NCBI RefSeq assembly: GCF_000367345.1
Contig: NZ_BARE01000012.1
Span: 1-64,000, forward strand
DNA: 64,000 bases
Direction: 5' to 3'
Source of the DNA: Sphingobium xenophagum NBRC 107872
GTDB lineage: Bacteria; Pseudomonadota; Alphaproteobacteria; Sphingomonadales; Sphingomonadaceae
Each line of letters begins with the position of its first letter. Position 1 is the stretch's first letter. Positions 38,119-47,079 of this stretch are shown here, in pieces. The notes beneath the pieces are model-generated. The model was not told where the DNA came from, did not search any database, and worked only from the letters and a program-made list of their open reading frames with translations. Position numbers and translations under genes: made by a program.

Positions 38119-39404
38119 GAGCGCCATCGGACAAACCTGCCGCCGCCAGCCATTATCCCTGGTATGTACTGGGCATATTGACGCTGGCACAGACCTGCCA
38201 TGGCATAGACCGCGCCATCATCGGGCTGGTGTTGGCGCCGGTCGGACATGAATTTGCGCTCTCCGACGGACAGTTGGGGATATTGGCGGGTTTCGCCTAT
38301 GGCATATTCTTCGCGCTCGCCGCCCTGCCCTTCGGCGTGGCCGTGGATAGCTGGAACCGGCGCAACCTGATGACCGCGGCGCTGACATTGTGGAGCGGCG
38401 CGACCGCCTTGTGCAGCCTCGCGACAGGATTCTGGACGTTGCTCATCGGCCGGGCCGCGGTAGGGACCGCCGAAGCGGGGGGATCGCCGACCGGCATGTC
38501 GCTGCTGAGCGATTATTTCGGCGAAGACCGGCGCGCGACAGCCATCGGCATCTGGTATCTGAGTTCGGGAATCGGCCTCGCCATCGCGTTCATAGTGGGC
38601 GGCGCGATCGTGCAGAGCGCCGGATGGCGCTGGGCGTTCGTGGCCGCCGGCGTGCCGGGACTGGTGCTGGCGCCGCTGCTGCTGTTCACGGTCAGGGAAC
38701 CCGTGCGTGGCGCGCATGACGGGCCGGCGCCGCAGCAGGAAGAAACGTTAAGGCTGGGGCAACGTATCCGTCTGCTCGCGGCGCGGCCCGGACTACTATA
38801 TTGCATCTTCGCCATCGTCCTGATCGCGGCGGGCATTTACGGCATGAGCACATGGCTCACCACCTTCCTGATCCGGGTCCACGGCATGCCCATTGCGAAG
38901 GCGGGCATCCTGATCGCCATCGCCTATGGCGGCCTCGGCTCGCTGGGCGGATTCCTCGCGGGCTGGGTGATCGACCTCGTCAATCGCCGGCGAGGTGGCT
39001 TCGATCCGGCTAGGACATCCCTGTTCGGCGCGGTGATCCCGTTGCTCACGGCGGTGACCGGCGTCGGGACGGTCCTGTTCCACGACGTCGATCTAATGCT
39101 GGCGCTGCTGATGGCCTGCGGCTTCCTCAGCGCGTCCTATAATGGCCCGATCTACGCCGTCATCGTGACGATCGCCGGGCCGCGCCTGCGGGGTCTTGCG
39201 GTATCGCTGGTGCAGTTGGGCGCGAACCTGATCGGCGTGGGCGCGGGCACCTATCTGATCGGCGCGGTCAGCGACTTTGTCGGGGGAACGGCCGGTGTCG
39301 CCTGGGGAATTGGCACCGCCATGCTGTTCACATTCGCCGGGGGCATATTGCTTCTGCTGGCGGCGCGCGCGATCCGCCGCGCCAAGGCGAGCGGCGAAGC
39401 ATAA
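38115..39404 (+). CDS. MFS transporter
   Basis: About 429 residues with 12 predicted transmembrane helices. A motif-A-like loop GVAVDSWNRRNLMTAALTLW follows helix 2, and GRAAVGTAEAGGSPTGMSLL with SDYFGEDRRATAIGIWYLSS is typical of the spinster/hexuronate-like branch. It would move a small organic acid or degradation intermediate across the inner membrane. The start at 38115 follows a coupled leader; the much longer upstream open frame crosses the AraC gene and is rejected. It ends in a shared terminator. Confidence 0.9.
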   Translation: MRAPSDKPAAASHYPWYVLGILTLAQTCHGIDRAIIGLVLAPVGHEFALSDGQLGILAGFAYGIFFALAALPFGVAVDSWNRRNLMTAALTLWSGATALCSLATGFWTLLIGRAAVGTAEAGGSPTGMSLLSDYFGEDRRATAIGIWYLSSGIGLAIAFIVGGAIVQSAGWRWAFVAAGVPGLVLAPLLLFTVREPVRGAHDGPAPQQEETLRLGQRIRLLAARPGLLYCIFAIVLIAAGIYGMSTWLTTFLIRVHGMPIAKAGILIAIAYGGLGSLGGFLAGWVIDLVNRRRGGFDPARTSLFGAVIPLLTAVTGVGTVLFHDVDLMLALLMACGFLSASYNGPIYAVIVTIAGPRLRGLAVSLVQLGANLIGVGAGTYLIGAVSDFVGGTAGVAWGIGTAMLFTFAGGILLLLAARAIRRAKASGEA

Positions 39405-39407
39405 GAA

Positions 39408-39441
39408 AAGGGCGGCCCGGTGTTTCCACCAGGCCGCCCTT
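39408..39441. terminator. Bidirectional terminator between convergent genes
   Basis: AAGGGCGGCC (39408-39417) pairs with GGCCGCCCTT (39432-39441), extended after one C/A mismatch by GGTG/CACC around a TTTC loop. It separates the MFS gene (plus) from the carboxymuconolactone-decarboxylase-like gene (minus). It is well placed to end both transcripts. Confidence 0.85.
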
Positions 39442-39457
39442 CATCCTGCACGTCCCC

Positions 39458-39850
39458 TCACTTCGCGGCGTTGCGTTCCTTGCGCCGTGCCTTGGCGGCC
39501 TCGATTCCCCGGAATACGGTGGTCGTATTGCCCGCCCCGGCATAGAACAGCAGGAACAGCGGCAGGAAATCCAGCTCCTCATCGGTGAATTCTTCGTTGA
39601 TGAGGGCGCCGTTCATCTGGATCTCGACCAGATCGGCGCGGCCCAGCATGGCCGTCGCGCCCAGCACCAGCAAGCGCTTCTCCCGCATCGAGAAGATGTC
39701 GCTCGCCCACAGATTGGCGAACTGGCTACCGACGATTTCCTGGTTGAAGGACGATTCCCGATAGGGGAGCGTCATTTCCGACGATCCCGGCCCGTAGACC
39801 TTATCGAAGACTTCCAGTCCCTTCTGCCACTGTTCTTCACCGATACTCAT
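39458..39850 (-). CDS. Carboxymuconolactone-decarboxylase-family protein
   Basis: 130 residues, all helical, starting MSIGEEQWQKGLEVFDKVYG. The family core is SSFNQEIVGSQFANLWASDI, REKRLLVLGATAMLGRADLV, and MNGALINEEFTDEELDFLPL. There is no CxxC, so it is not an AhpD-type peroxidase. It could be a decarboxylase or ring-handling enzyme. Its ATG overlaps the stop of the upstream dehydrogenase gene (39847-39850), so the two are co-translated. Confidence 0.85.
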   Translation of the reverse strand: MSIGEEQWQKGLEVFDKVYGPGSSEMTLPYRESSFNQEIVGSQFANLWASDIFSMREKRLLVLGATAMLGRADLVEIQMNGALINEEFTDEELDFLPLFLLFYAGAGNTTTVFRGIEAAKARRKERNAAK

Positions 39851-40701
39851 GATTTTTCTCCCATCGCATTCTCCAGCCCGACGACCGTCCGATCGGTTCG
39901 GCGCGTCAATTCGACCAAGGGCAGCGCGATGCCGTAGCTGCGCCCCAGATCGATGGCCGCATCCAGATCCTTGACCATCAGGCCGCGGGTATATTCGCGC
40001 ACTGCCGCTTCCTGCTCGCTGGACGACGGATCGTCGCGCACCGCCAACATCAACGGTCCGCCGACGCTGTCCGAACTGGCGTCGATCACTTCTGCGAGCT
40101 GGCGGATATCCACACCGGCATTGCGACACAGGACGGACGCTTCATAACCGGCGCGAAGGCAGCCGAAGACGATGACGTTGCGGGCGATCTTCGCGGCCAT
40201 GCCCGCGCCGGGGCCGCCCATGTGCGCCACCAGCTTGGCAAAGCCGTCCAGCACCGGACGCACCTTCGCAATGGTTTCATCCGTACCGCCGACGAGGCAG
40301 ACGAGGCCATGTTCGCGGGATTTGGGGCCACCCGTCACGCCGCAATCGACCAGCTCCACGCCCGCCGCGTCGGTCAGGGCGCGAATGGCGTCCAGATCCT
40401 CCATGGAGACGGTCGCGACCAGCACCACGGTCATGCCCGGCCGCGCTCGCGCCAGCACGCCTTCGGAGCCTGACAGCACATCGATCGTCTGCTTCGCGTT
40501 GACGACGGCGATGATGACGACGTCGGACTGCGCGGCCAGCTCCGCCGGGCTGGCGACGACGGGCGGCACGCCCTCCAGCGCGTCGGCAGCATCGGCGCGA
40601 ATGTCATAGACCGCAGCCAATTGCTGTGTCCGCGCGAGACATATGGCGACGCCCGCGCCGATCTGCCCCAAGCCGATAACGCCTGCTCTTTCCATCCTCA
40701 T
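39847..40701 (-). CDS. NAD(P)-dependent 3-hydroxyisobutyrate-dehydrogenase-like oxidoreductase
   Basis: 284 residues from the ATG at 40701, preceded by GGAAAGGA; an in-frame ATG at 40758 lacks a ribosome site. The cofactor loop is AGVIGLGQIGAGVAICLA, the substrate motif DCGVTGGPKSREHG, and the catalytic Lys is in GPGAGMAAKIARNVIVF. It works on a beta-hydroxyacid-type intermediate. The pairing with the downstream decarboxylase-family protein suggests sequential steps (dehydrogenation then decarboxylation), which is inference. Confidence 0.9.
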   Translation of the reverse strand: MRMERAGVIGLGQIGAGVAICLARTQQLAAVYDIRADAADALEGVPPVVASPAELAAQSDVVIIAVVNAKQTIDVLSGSEGVLARARPGMTVVLVATVSMEDLDAIRALTDAAGVELVDCGVTGGPKSREHGLVCLVGGTDETIAKVRPVLDGFAKLVAHMGGPGAGMAAKIARNVIVFGCLRAGYEASVLCRNAGVDIRQLAEVIDASSDSVGGPLMLAVRDDPSSSEQEAAVREYTRGLMVKDLDAAIDLGRSYGIALPLVELTRRTDRTVVGLENAMGEKS

Positions 40702-40823
40702 GATCCTTTCCGCCGCTTGGTTCGCGGTCCTGTCATATCCAGGCCGCAAGGGTGGCATAGCCGGGGATGCGCCGTCATCCCGTCAGCTACCGCGTGGCCG
40801 AACCTCGACAGATTTACCGTATT

Positions 40824-42152
40824 TCACGACGCATTTGTTTCCAGCGGCAGATTTTTCGCAGCAAGGCAATAATGGAGAACCGCGATCAGGAGCACGGATG
40901 CCGACAATTGCATGCTCAGTTGCAGGCCGCTTGCCGATGCCGAGAGACAGGCGGCTGGCAGCGATGCCTTGGCCGAGACCAGGCAGTCGGCGGCATAATT
41001 GCCCTTATAGAGAAAGACAGCGAGGCGATCGCTGAGATAGCCCAACACCACCGATCCCAGCCCCAGCCCGGCGACGGTCTGGCCGAAAGCATGAAGCGCC
41101 GCGGCCGACGCCCGCATGCGCGGTTCGACCAGCGATTGGGTGATGGTCATGATCGCAGGCGTGAAGGCATAAAGCAGGGTGGTGGCGACAAAGAGAAAGG
41201 CGACCAGCCACCGCCAGTCCGATTGATGGATCGCCAGCAGATAGAAGGGCAGAGCCAGCCCCACCGCGGTCGCGGGCGCCCAGCCGCCCCAGCGTATGTC
41301 CCGCCGGATCAGCCGCGCGATCAGATAGCCGCCGCTGACCTGTCCGACCATCGTCGCCAAACTGAACGACAGCGCGAACACAAGGCCCGCATGCGCCAGC
41401 GGGAGATCGAACCGGCGAACCAGCAAGGGAATGAGGAACAGGTTGGTGCCGAACCCCACCAGCCCGACGAAGCCGCTGCCAAAGGTCAGGTGCAGGAAGG
41501 CAGGCGAACGGGCGAGCCGCCGAAGCACCATGGCGAAGGGGGGCGTATCCGCACTCTGCCCGGCATCCTTCCGTTCAGGTTCGGGAATGGTCGTAACCAG
41601 CAGCAGCGCCAGCAACAGGCCGGGCGCGCCAACAGCCACGAGCGCAAGCCGCCAGCCGAACGCCTGCGCCACAGCGCCGCCTGCAATTGCGGCGATGGCG
41701 CCGCCCAGCGGTACGCCTATCGCGATCAGCGAAAAGACGACCGCGCGCCGCCCGGCATCGAACCGGTCGGAAATCATCGACACGAGCGCTGGCGTGAAGC
41801 CCGCTTCGCCGATGCCGACACCCATGCGGCAAAGCAGCAGCTGAACGTAACTCCCCGCCGCGCCGGACAACGCGGTCATCAGCGACCAGAGCATGGTCAC
41901 CACGGCGATGATCCGAACCCGGCTGTAGCGTTCGGCCAGCCGCGCCAGCGGGATGCCGAGCACGGCATAGAAGATGGAGAAGGCCAGTCCACCCAGCATG
42001 CCAAGCTGAAGATCGCTCAGGCGCAGGTCGTGGCGAATCGATTCGCCGACCACGGCGATGATCGTGCGATCGATGAAATTGAACATGTAGATCGCACCCA
42101 GCAGCAGCAGGAACCATCTGTCCTGTGGCCGAAACCTGCCCGCGTCCTTCAT
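40824..42152 (-). CDS. MFS transporter
   Basis: 442 residues and about 12 transmembrane helices. The first helix is RWFLLLLGAIYMFNFIDRTI with the D-R pair common in this branch. Loop 2-3 is ARLAERYSRVRIIAVVTMLW, and GVGIGEAGFTPALVSMISDR is helix 4. The ATG at 42152 has AGGAG at a good distance and is preferred over 42179. It resembles the transporter at 38.1 kb in overall pattern, so the island encodes two carriers, perhaps for different intermediates. Confidence 0.9.
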   Translation of the reverse strand: MKDAGRFRPQDRWFLLLLGAIYMFNFIDRTIIAVVGESIRHDLRLSDLQLGMLGGLAFSIFYAVLGIPLARLAERYSRVRIIAVVTMLWSLMTALSGAAGSYVQLLLCRMGVGIGEAGFTPALVSMISDRFDAGRRAVVFSLIAIGVPLGGAIAAIAGGAVAQAFGWRLALVAVGAPGLLLALLLVTTIPEPERKDAGQSADTPPFAMVLRRLARSPAFLHLTFGSGFVGLVGFGTNLFLIPLLVRRFDLPLAHAGLVFALSFSLATMVGQVSGGYLIARLIRRDIRWGGWAPATAVGLALPFYLLAIHQSDWRWLVAFLFVATTLLYAFTPAIMTITQSLVEPRMRASAAALHAFGQTVAGLGLGSVVLGYLSDRLAVFLYKGNYAADCLVSAKASLPAACLSASASGLQLSMQLSASVLLIAVLHYCLAAKNLPLETNAS

Positions 42153-42295
42153 TCCTTCTCTCCTGCCGTCCGGCGGCATTCATTGTGGGTGGGACAGATA
42201 GAACAGATTCTTTTCTATGTGTATTGGTTTTCTCTTGAAACCATCCTGGGACTGCGCCAACAGATCGTCATCTTTCGACAAAGGAATCTCAGCAT

Positions 42296-42568
42296 ATGAA
42301 GACGATCATCATTGCGCTCGCCGCTCTGGGCCTGACCGCACCTGCTTTTGCCCAGGCGCCTGCGGTGGATCGCAACGAGACGATCTACTCCGCAGACGGC
42401 ACCAAGATCGGCAAGGTCGATCGCGTGCTGACGGCTGCCGACGGCGCCGTATCCGCCATTCGCGTCATCTATCGTGGCAAGTTCATCTCGATCCCCGCCA
42501 CCACACTGACCGCAGGCGAGAAGGGCGTGACGACCAGCCTGTCGAATGCCGAGCTGAAGAAGCTGTGA
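42296..42568 (+). CDS. Small exported PRC-barrel-like protein
   Basis: 90 residues. The signal peptide MKTIIIALAALGLTAPAFAQ ends with an AxA-type site. The mature part (ETIYSADGTKIGKVDRVLTA, VSAIRVIYRGKFISIPATTL) looks like a single PRC-barrel repeat of the kind sphingomonads export. The function is unknown, possibly protein or membrane-surface binding. AAAGGA precedes the start. It is not obviously linked to the catabolic genes. Confidence 0.8.
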   Translation: MKTIIIALAALGLTAPAFAQAPAVDRNETIYSADGTKIGKVDRVLTAADGAVSAIRVIYRGKFISIPATTLTAGEKGVTTSLSNAELKKL

Positions 42569-42575
42569 CTCCTTT

Positions 42576-42600
42576 CCCCGCGTTTTGACGGGCCGCGGGG
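42576..42600. terminator. Hairpin after the PRC-barrel-like gene
   Basis: CCCCGCG (42576-42582) pairs with CGCGGGG (42594-42600) around an 11-base loop. No T-tract follows, so it is either Rho-assisted or a weak terminator between the small exported protein and the TetR gene. Confidence 0.45.
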
Positions 42601-42616
42601 CATGGACCCAAGACGC

Positions 42617-42637
42617 GCCTCCGCTTAAAGCGGAGGC
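42617..42637 (+). promoter_or_regulatory. Perfect inverted repeat abutting the TetR start codon
   Basis: GCCTCCGCT (42617-42625), TAA loop, AGCGGAGGC (42629-42637). The right arm contains the GGAGG Shine-Dalgarno and ends directly at the ATG (42638). As RNA it would hide the ribosome site; as DNA it could be an operator for the TetR protein itself. Either gives tight autoregulation. Confidence 0.6.
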
Positions 42638-43267
42638 ATGAGCGCAGACCAGCAACAGCCCGCACGGACTTCACGGCGGGGTCGGCCGCCACGGTCCGAA
42701 GGCCCCGCGCTCGACCGCGCGCGGCTGATCGCAACGCTGCTGGATATGGCGCGATCCGACGGGATCGAGGCGCTCAACATCCGACCTGTCGCGCAGCGGC
42801 TGGGTGTGTCCCCGCGCCTGCTCTACCATCATGTCCGCGACAAGGAGGCGATGCTCGCCCTGCTGACGGACGAGATATTGCGCGGCCGGATGCCTGACCT
42901 GTCGGCGCCCGACTGGGAAAGCCGCCTGCGCAGCATCGCCCGTGCGGTGCACATGGCCTATCGGGATTTTCCGGGCTCCGCCGCCTTCATCCTGTCGCGC
43001 AGCGCGAACCGGCTGGAGCAGCCCAATGCGCTGACGATCCGCCGCGCCATATTCGAGGCGCTGGCCGAGGCCGGGCTGACGCAACAGCAAAGCGACGAGA
43101 TGCTGGTGATCTTCTCCGTCATCGTGCTGGGGAACGTCGTCGTGTCGGAAAGCCTGGACGACAATGACAACCGGCTGGCGATGCAGCGCAATGTCGTGGA
43201 AGCCGCCCTCACCCGCGCGACCGACATGCTGCTCACCGCAATCCGTACCGTCGCGGGAGCAGCCTGA
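42638..43267 (+). CDS. TetR/AcrR-family transcriptional regulator
   Basis: 209 residues. The HTH is NIRPVAQRLGVSPRLLYHHV followed by RDKEAMLALLTDEI. The Arg/Pro-rich N-terminus (TSRRGRPPRSEGP) is common in the family. The C-terminal helices form the effector pocket. The gene is convergent with the 11-gene minus-strand operon, whose last gene ends 27 bp away, so its target may be that operon or itself. A perfect palindrome sits over its ribosome site. Confidence 0.92.
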   Translation: MSADQQQPARTSRRGRPPRSEGPALDRARLIATLLDMARSDGIEALNIRPVAQRLGVSPRLLYHHVRDKEAMLALLTDEILRGRMPDLSAPDWESRLRSIARAVHMAYRDFPGSAAFILSRSANRLEQPNALTIRRAIFEALAEAGLTQQQSDEMLVIFSVIVLGNVVVSESLDDNDNRLAMQRNVVEAALTRATDMLLTAIRTVAGAA

Positions 43268-43294
43268 GCTCCAGCCTCAGATTCAGCCCCAGAT

Positions 43295-43828
43295 TCAGCC
43301 GAGGTCGGCGATGGACCGGACGGGGCGATCGATCCCGTCCCACGCGCAATGAGCGGCGTGCATCCGGTCGAGCGATGCCTCCATTGCGGTAGAAATTTCC
43401 ATCAGTTCGACATAGCCGCCATTGCCTCCGCGGGTATCGAACAACGCGAAACGCTCGCCCGACGGCATCTGGCCGCTGAAGGCCATGGCATAGCCTTCGC
43501 CCGTCAGTCGCTCAACGCCGTCGTCATAGGGAATGCGCAGCATGACATGGTGATACCCCTCGCCATGACGGTCGAGCATTTCGGTGAAGACCGAAGGTCC
43601 GTCATTGGTCTGCTGGAGCAGTTCGATCAGCAATCCGCCGGAAAAGCCGAACGCCACCTTCATCGCCACCTGCGTTGGCGCGCCGCGATAGATCTGGCCC
43701 GGCAGCACGGGCACGTCGAACACGAAAAACGGCCCCGCGCCCATGACCCGCGTCCAGTGATCCAAGGCACGCTCCATGTCGCGCACCACCTGGCACAGTT
43801 CCAGTATAGAGCCCTTGGGCTGCATCAT
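43295..43828 (-). CDS. VOC-superfamily (glyoxalase-like) protein
   Basis: 177 residues, two betaalphabetabetabeta modules. Module 1 starts ILELCQVVRDMERALDHWTR and module 2 GEGYHHVMLRIPYDDGVERL, with GGNGGYVELME giving the Glu ligand. It may be a metal-dependent isomerase, epimerase or extradiol-type enzyme. It is the last gene of the long operon starting at 53.4 kb, and its ATG overlaps the previous stop. A second VOC gene in the same operon (52.0 kb) is a distant relative. Confidence 0.85.
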   Translation of the reverse strand: MMQPKGSILELCQVVRDMERALDHWTRVMGAGPFFVFDVPVLPGQIYRGAPTQVAMKVAFGFSGGLLIELLQQTNDGPSVFTEMLDRHGEGYHHVMLRIPYDDGVERLTGEGYAMAFSGQMPSGERFALFDTRGGNGGYVELMEISTAMEASLDRMHAAHCAWDGIDRPVRSIADLG

Positions 43829-45093
43829 GCGTCTCCCCAGGTCTCGGCGTGAGTCCGCAGGCCATGCTGGCGCGCGCGGTCCCGCAATTGCCGCCCCCGC
43901 GCGGCGATGTCGACCCGGAGCACCCTTGCGTCCAAGTCGCGATCAATGGCCGCAAGATCGATGACGCGCACGTCGCGGATGAAGCAGGCGGGATCGGCGC
44001 CGTCGGGTACGCCCTGCCAGCGCAGCAGCATCCACCCTTGTTCAAGGCCTGCCGTATCGACCCAGTTGGCGATGCCCGGATCAACGCCGGCCAACACATA
44101 GCTGATCGTGCCATCGGCCCCCGGCGTAACCTGAGCGCTGTTGAGGCTGACAAGGCGCAGCATCGGATCGGGCGAGATGGTCCACGGATCGGCGATCTGG
44201 ATACCGGTATAATAGCTGCCCGCCGGATCGATCGTCACCAGCAACCCCTGCCCTTCCCCCAGGGCGAAACGCCCGCCAGCCAGATAGCCCCAGCCCCCGT
44301 CGCGGCCATTGGGTCCGATCAGCCGGTTGGGTTCGGGATGACCGAGAAAATCATTCTTGAACCCCGACCAGAAGGCGACCCAGGCTGGCAGGTCGGCGAC
44401 GATGGTCCGGGCGATCTCCTCCTCGTCGCGCGGGCGGTGGCCGGAGGGCGGATCCAGGCGACGGACGCTGACCTGCGCCGGCACCTGCCGCCAGTCGCGC
44501 TGACTGTCGCGGGTATAGACCTGAATCCGTGCGCCCGGCTCGGTCCGTAAATGGGTTGCGCCGCCCTCCTGCTGGCTGACCGTCACCGTCACCCTACTTT
44601 CGGCGTCGCAAAAGGGCTTCAGTTGCTGGAGCGTCAGCGCGCCCAGATTGCGTCCCAGTCCCGCATGATGCGCGGGCTCGACCTCGGCCACGATGCTGAA
44701 CTGCGGCGGATCGGCGGAAAAGCGGATGTCGACGGCATAGCGCCCGTCGCCGTCGATTGGAATTTCGCGGTTGAAATTGTCGGGATTGTCGATCGCCACC
44801 GCCGCGCCCGGATAGATATGGCCGAACCAGCGCCGCGGGGCGTTGCTGATATTCCACACGACCCGGGGATCGGCGGGATCGCCATTGGCTTCGCGCATGG
44901 CCAGTCCCAGCACCCACTGATCAAGCGCCCGATCCAGCCCCAACCGTCCGTCGAGCGCGCCTGCGAGCGGGTCCGCGAGCAGCATGAGGCGCGCTTCTTC
45001 GCGCGCGGCACGGATGTCAGGCCGTTCGATGAGGCGCAGCGCCAGCTTTTCCGCCGCTGCCTGATCGTCGGTCCAGAGGGGGTTCGCGGTCAT
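43825..45093 (-). CDS. DUF1214-like protein, cytoplasmic
   Basis: 422 residues from the ATG at 45093, which overlaps the SDR stop (ATGA). The C-terminal region LVSLNSAQVTPGADGTISYV and GVDPGIANWVDTAGLEQGWM, with LLRWQG, matches the paralogue at 49.9 kb (SLNAAQ..., DPGVHNWLDTSG, RWF), the DUF1214-type fold. There is no signal peptide, unlike that paralogue. An Asp/Trp-rich sugar- or ligand-binding function is possible but unknown. It appears in an operon with SDR, sulfotransferase and VOC genes. Confidence 0.75.
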   Translation of the reverse strand: MTANPLWTDDQAAAEKLALRLIERPDIRAAREEARLMLLADPLAGALDGRLGLDRALDQWVLGLAMREANGDPADPRVVWNISNAPRRWFGHIYPGAAVAIDNPDNFNREIPIDGDGRYAVDIRFSADPPQFSIVAEVEPAHHAGLGRNLGALTLQQLKPFCDAESRVTVTVSQQEGGATHLRTEPGARIQVYTRDSQRDWRQVPAQVSVRRLDPPSGHRPRDEEEIARTIVADLPAWVAFWSGFKNDFLGHPEPNRLIGPNGRDGGWGYLAGGRFALGEGQGLLVTIDPAGSYYTGIQIADPWTISPDPMLRLVSLNSAQVTPGADGTISYVLAGVDPGIANWVDTAGLEQGWMLLRWQGVPDGADPACFIRDVRVIDLAAIDRDLDARVLRVDIAARGRQLRDRARQHGLRTHAETWGDA

Positions 45094-45866
45094 GAAATGG
45101 TCCCCACCCGGCCGCCTTCGGTGAAGATGGTGCTGCCGGTCGTGTAGCTGGAACCATCCCCCGCCAGCAAGATCGCTGCGCCGACCGCCTCGTCCGCCGC
45201 GCCGAAACGCTTGATCGCGTTGCGCTCGGCAAGGCCCAGCCCTTTGTGGATCGCGGCCTCCTGCCCGTCCGGGCTCATCGATCCGACGCACAGGCAGTTG
45301 ATCCTGGTGTGCGGCGCCTGCGTCTTGGCCAACTCGCGCACCAGGAAAAGAAGCGCCGCCTTCGACACGCCATAGGCGACGGCGGGCGGGATCGGCGTGA
45401 AGCCGCCGCAGCTCTGGACCGAAATGACGCTGCCCTTGCCATGCGCCTTCATATCGGCCTCCGTCAGTTCGGTCAGACGCCAGGTCGCCATGACGTTGAC
45501 GTCCATCGCCGTCTTCCAGACTTCATCCGTGTTCGCCCAGAGCCCGCCATCTGCGGCATAGACGACGCCCGCCGCCGCATTGTTGAACACGATGTGGATG
45601 GGACCGAAGGCGGCGCGCGCCCCCGCCACCAGCCGTTCAAGATCGCCCTTCTCGCCCGCGTCGGCGGCGATGGCGATCGCCCGGCCGCCGTCGCGAGCGT
45701 TGATCTCTGCCGCGATCCGGTCGAGCCGGTCCTGCGAGCGGGCCGAGAGAACCACGTTGGCGCCCAATTCGGCATAGGCCTTGGCGACATGTTCGCCGAC
45801 GCCCGGCCCGACCCCGGTCAGAATGGCGGTGCGCCCGTCGAGGCGGAAACGGTCGAGAACACTCAT
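45090..45866 (-). CDS. Short-chain dehydrogenase/reductase
   Basis: 258 residues from the ATG at 45866. The cofactor loop is ILTGVGPGVGEHVAKAYAEL (GxGxxxG variant), NNAA in IVFNNAAAGVV, the catalytic Ser in VISVQSCGGFT, and YGVSKAAL as YxxxK. It is the classical SDR fold with likely NAD(P)-dependent alcohol oxidation. The gene follows the sulfotransferase by 25 bp and overlaps the DUF1214-like gene, so it belongs to the same transcript. Confidence 0.92.
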   Translation of the reverse strand: MSVLDRFRLDGRTAILTGVGPGVGEHVAKAYAELGANVVLSARSQDRLDRIAAEINARDGGRAIAIAADAGEKGDLERLVAGARAAFGPIHIVFNNAAAGVVYAADGGLWANTDEVWKTAMDVNVMATWRLTELTEADMKAHGKGSVISVQSCGGFTPIPPAVAYGVSKAALLFLVRELAKTQAPHTRINCLCVGSMSPDGQEAAIHKGLGLAERNAIKRFGAADEAVGAAILLAGDGSSYTTGSTIFTEGGRVGTIS

Positions 45867-45891
45867 GCTGGATACTCCAGAAGATCGGGGG

Positions 45892-47079
45892 TCAGGCGCG
45901 GTCGAACAGATGGCCGTAGCGCGCATAATAGTCGGCGAGCCGTTCATGCACCTCGCCCGGATCGACGCCGAACTGGTCGGGGCTGTGCCTGTGCTTGCCG
46001 AGGCGGCTGGCGGCGGGATTGTTCGTCAGGAACTCCACGATGCGGTCACGATGGGGGTCGGTGAAGGGCAGGCCGAACCGGTCATAGATGCGCTCAATCG
46101 TCGTCATCGGGTCAGCGACGATATCGCGATGGGCGAGGTCCAGGATGCGGCCCTCGATCGCCGTATCGTTGGCACGGGCCTGCGTCGCTCGCGCCAACCC
46201 CGCGCACCAGGTATCGACGACCGAGCGGCCGATCGCCTGAAGATCATTGGCGCCGCCCACCGCCGCCAGGAAGCCGGCGATCATGCTCGACAGCGAAGAA
46301 AGGGTCAGCACCGGATCGCGATGCGTCCACACCAGCATCGCGCCCGGATAGGTTTCCACCAGGCCCGGCAGGTCCATGAGATGCTGCGGCGATTTCAGCG
46401 TCCAACGGCCCCTTGGCCCTTTCCACTGGAAGTGCTGGAGCATCCGCTTGTGGGTGCGATATTGCCCTTCTGGCACGACGTCCTGCAGCCATCGGGCAAA
46501 GGCGGGCACGCCCAGTTCGGCCGGGAAATTGGTGCTGGCGAAATGCAGCATCATGCCATGGTTGCACTCGCCCGGCTGGGTGCAATCCATCCGCTGGATG
46601 TCGGCCAGTTGCGGCGCGTGCTTCAGCCAGTTTTCATAGATGGCCTGCACCTGCGCGATGCGCGGATCGCTGTCGAAACTGGATATTTCCGGCGCCGGCC
46701 AGGGGATATACCATTCCCATTCGCGCGGCGCCCGGGCCGCCGGATCGAGGCAAAGCAGGTCGTATGTGATCGTCGTCCCGGTGCGCGGCAGGCCGCAGAC
46801 GATCAGCGGGTCGCCCACATCCTGCGCCACGATGTCAGGATGCAGCCGTTCGTCTTCGGCGAAGCGCAGCCGGGTCGCGAGCAGGCCGACGATTTTGTGA
46901 TGCGCGGTCTCGCGTAACTGGGCGGACGGGTCCATCGCCTCGACTGCATCGACCAGCCGACGAAAGCCGGTCATGAAGGACAGGTCCGATCCAAAGTCCG
47001 ACAGTCCGGTCACGGCGCGCGCTTCCGCGATCAGTGCATCGGCGGAAAGCGGCGCGCGCTCTGCGACAGCGCTTTTCAT
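45892..47079 (-). CDS. PAPS-dependent sulfotransferase-family protein
   Basis: 395 residues. The 5'-phosphosulfate-binding loop is IVCGLPRTGTTITYDLL. A WTLKSPQHLMDLPGL segment follows, and the 3'-phosphate motif is MLVWTHRDPVLTLSSL. These define the bacterial Sulfotransfer_3 type, which would sulfonate a hydroxyl using PAPS. The N-terminal ARAVTGLSDFGSDLSF is shared with the second family member at 54.5 kb (TGLSDFG), so they are paralogues. The ATG at 47079 overlaps the stop of a short leader; a GTG at 47115 is the alternative. Confidence 0.87.
   Translation of the reverse strand: MKSAVAERAPLSADALIAEARAVTGLSDFGSDLSFMTGFRRLVDAVEAMDPSAQLRETAHHKIVGLLATRLRFAEDERLHPDIVAQDVGDPLIVCGLPRTGTTITYDLLCLDPAARAPREWEWYIPWPAPEISSFDSDPRIAQVQAIYENWLKHAPQLADIQRMDCTQPGECNHGMMLHFASTNFPAELGVPAFARWLQDVVPEGQYRTHKRMLQHFQWKGPRGRWTLKSPQHLMDLPGLVETYPGAMLVWTHRDPVLTLSSLSSMIAGFLAAVGGANDLQAIGRSVVDTWCAGLARATQARANDTAIEGRILDLAHRDIVADPMTTIERIYDRFGLPFTDPHRDRIVEFLTNNPAASRLGKHRHSPDQFGVDPGEVHERLADYYARYGHLFDRA

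Noticed and set aside
40767-42299. A 510-codon plus-strand frame opposite the MFS gene
   Set aside because: Antisense shadow; Gln/Arg/His-rich low-complexity product, while the minus strand gives a clear 12-helix transporter.
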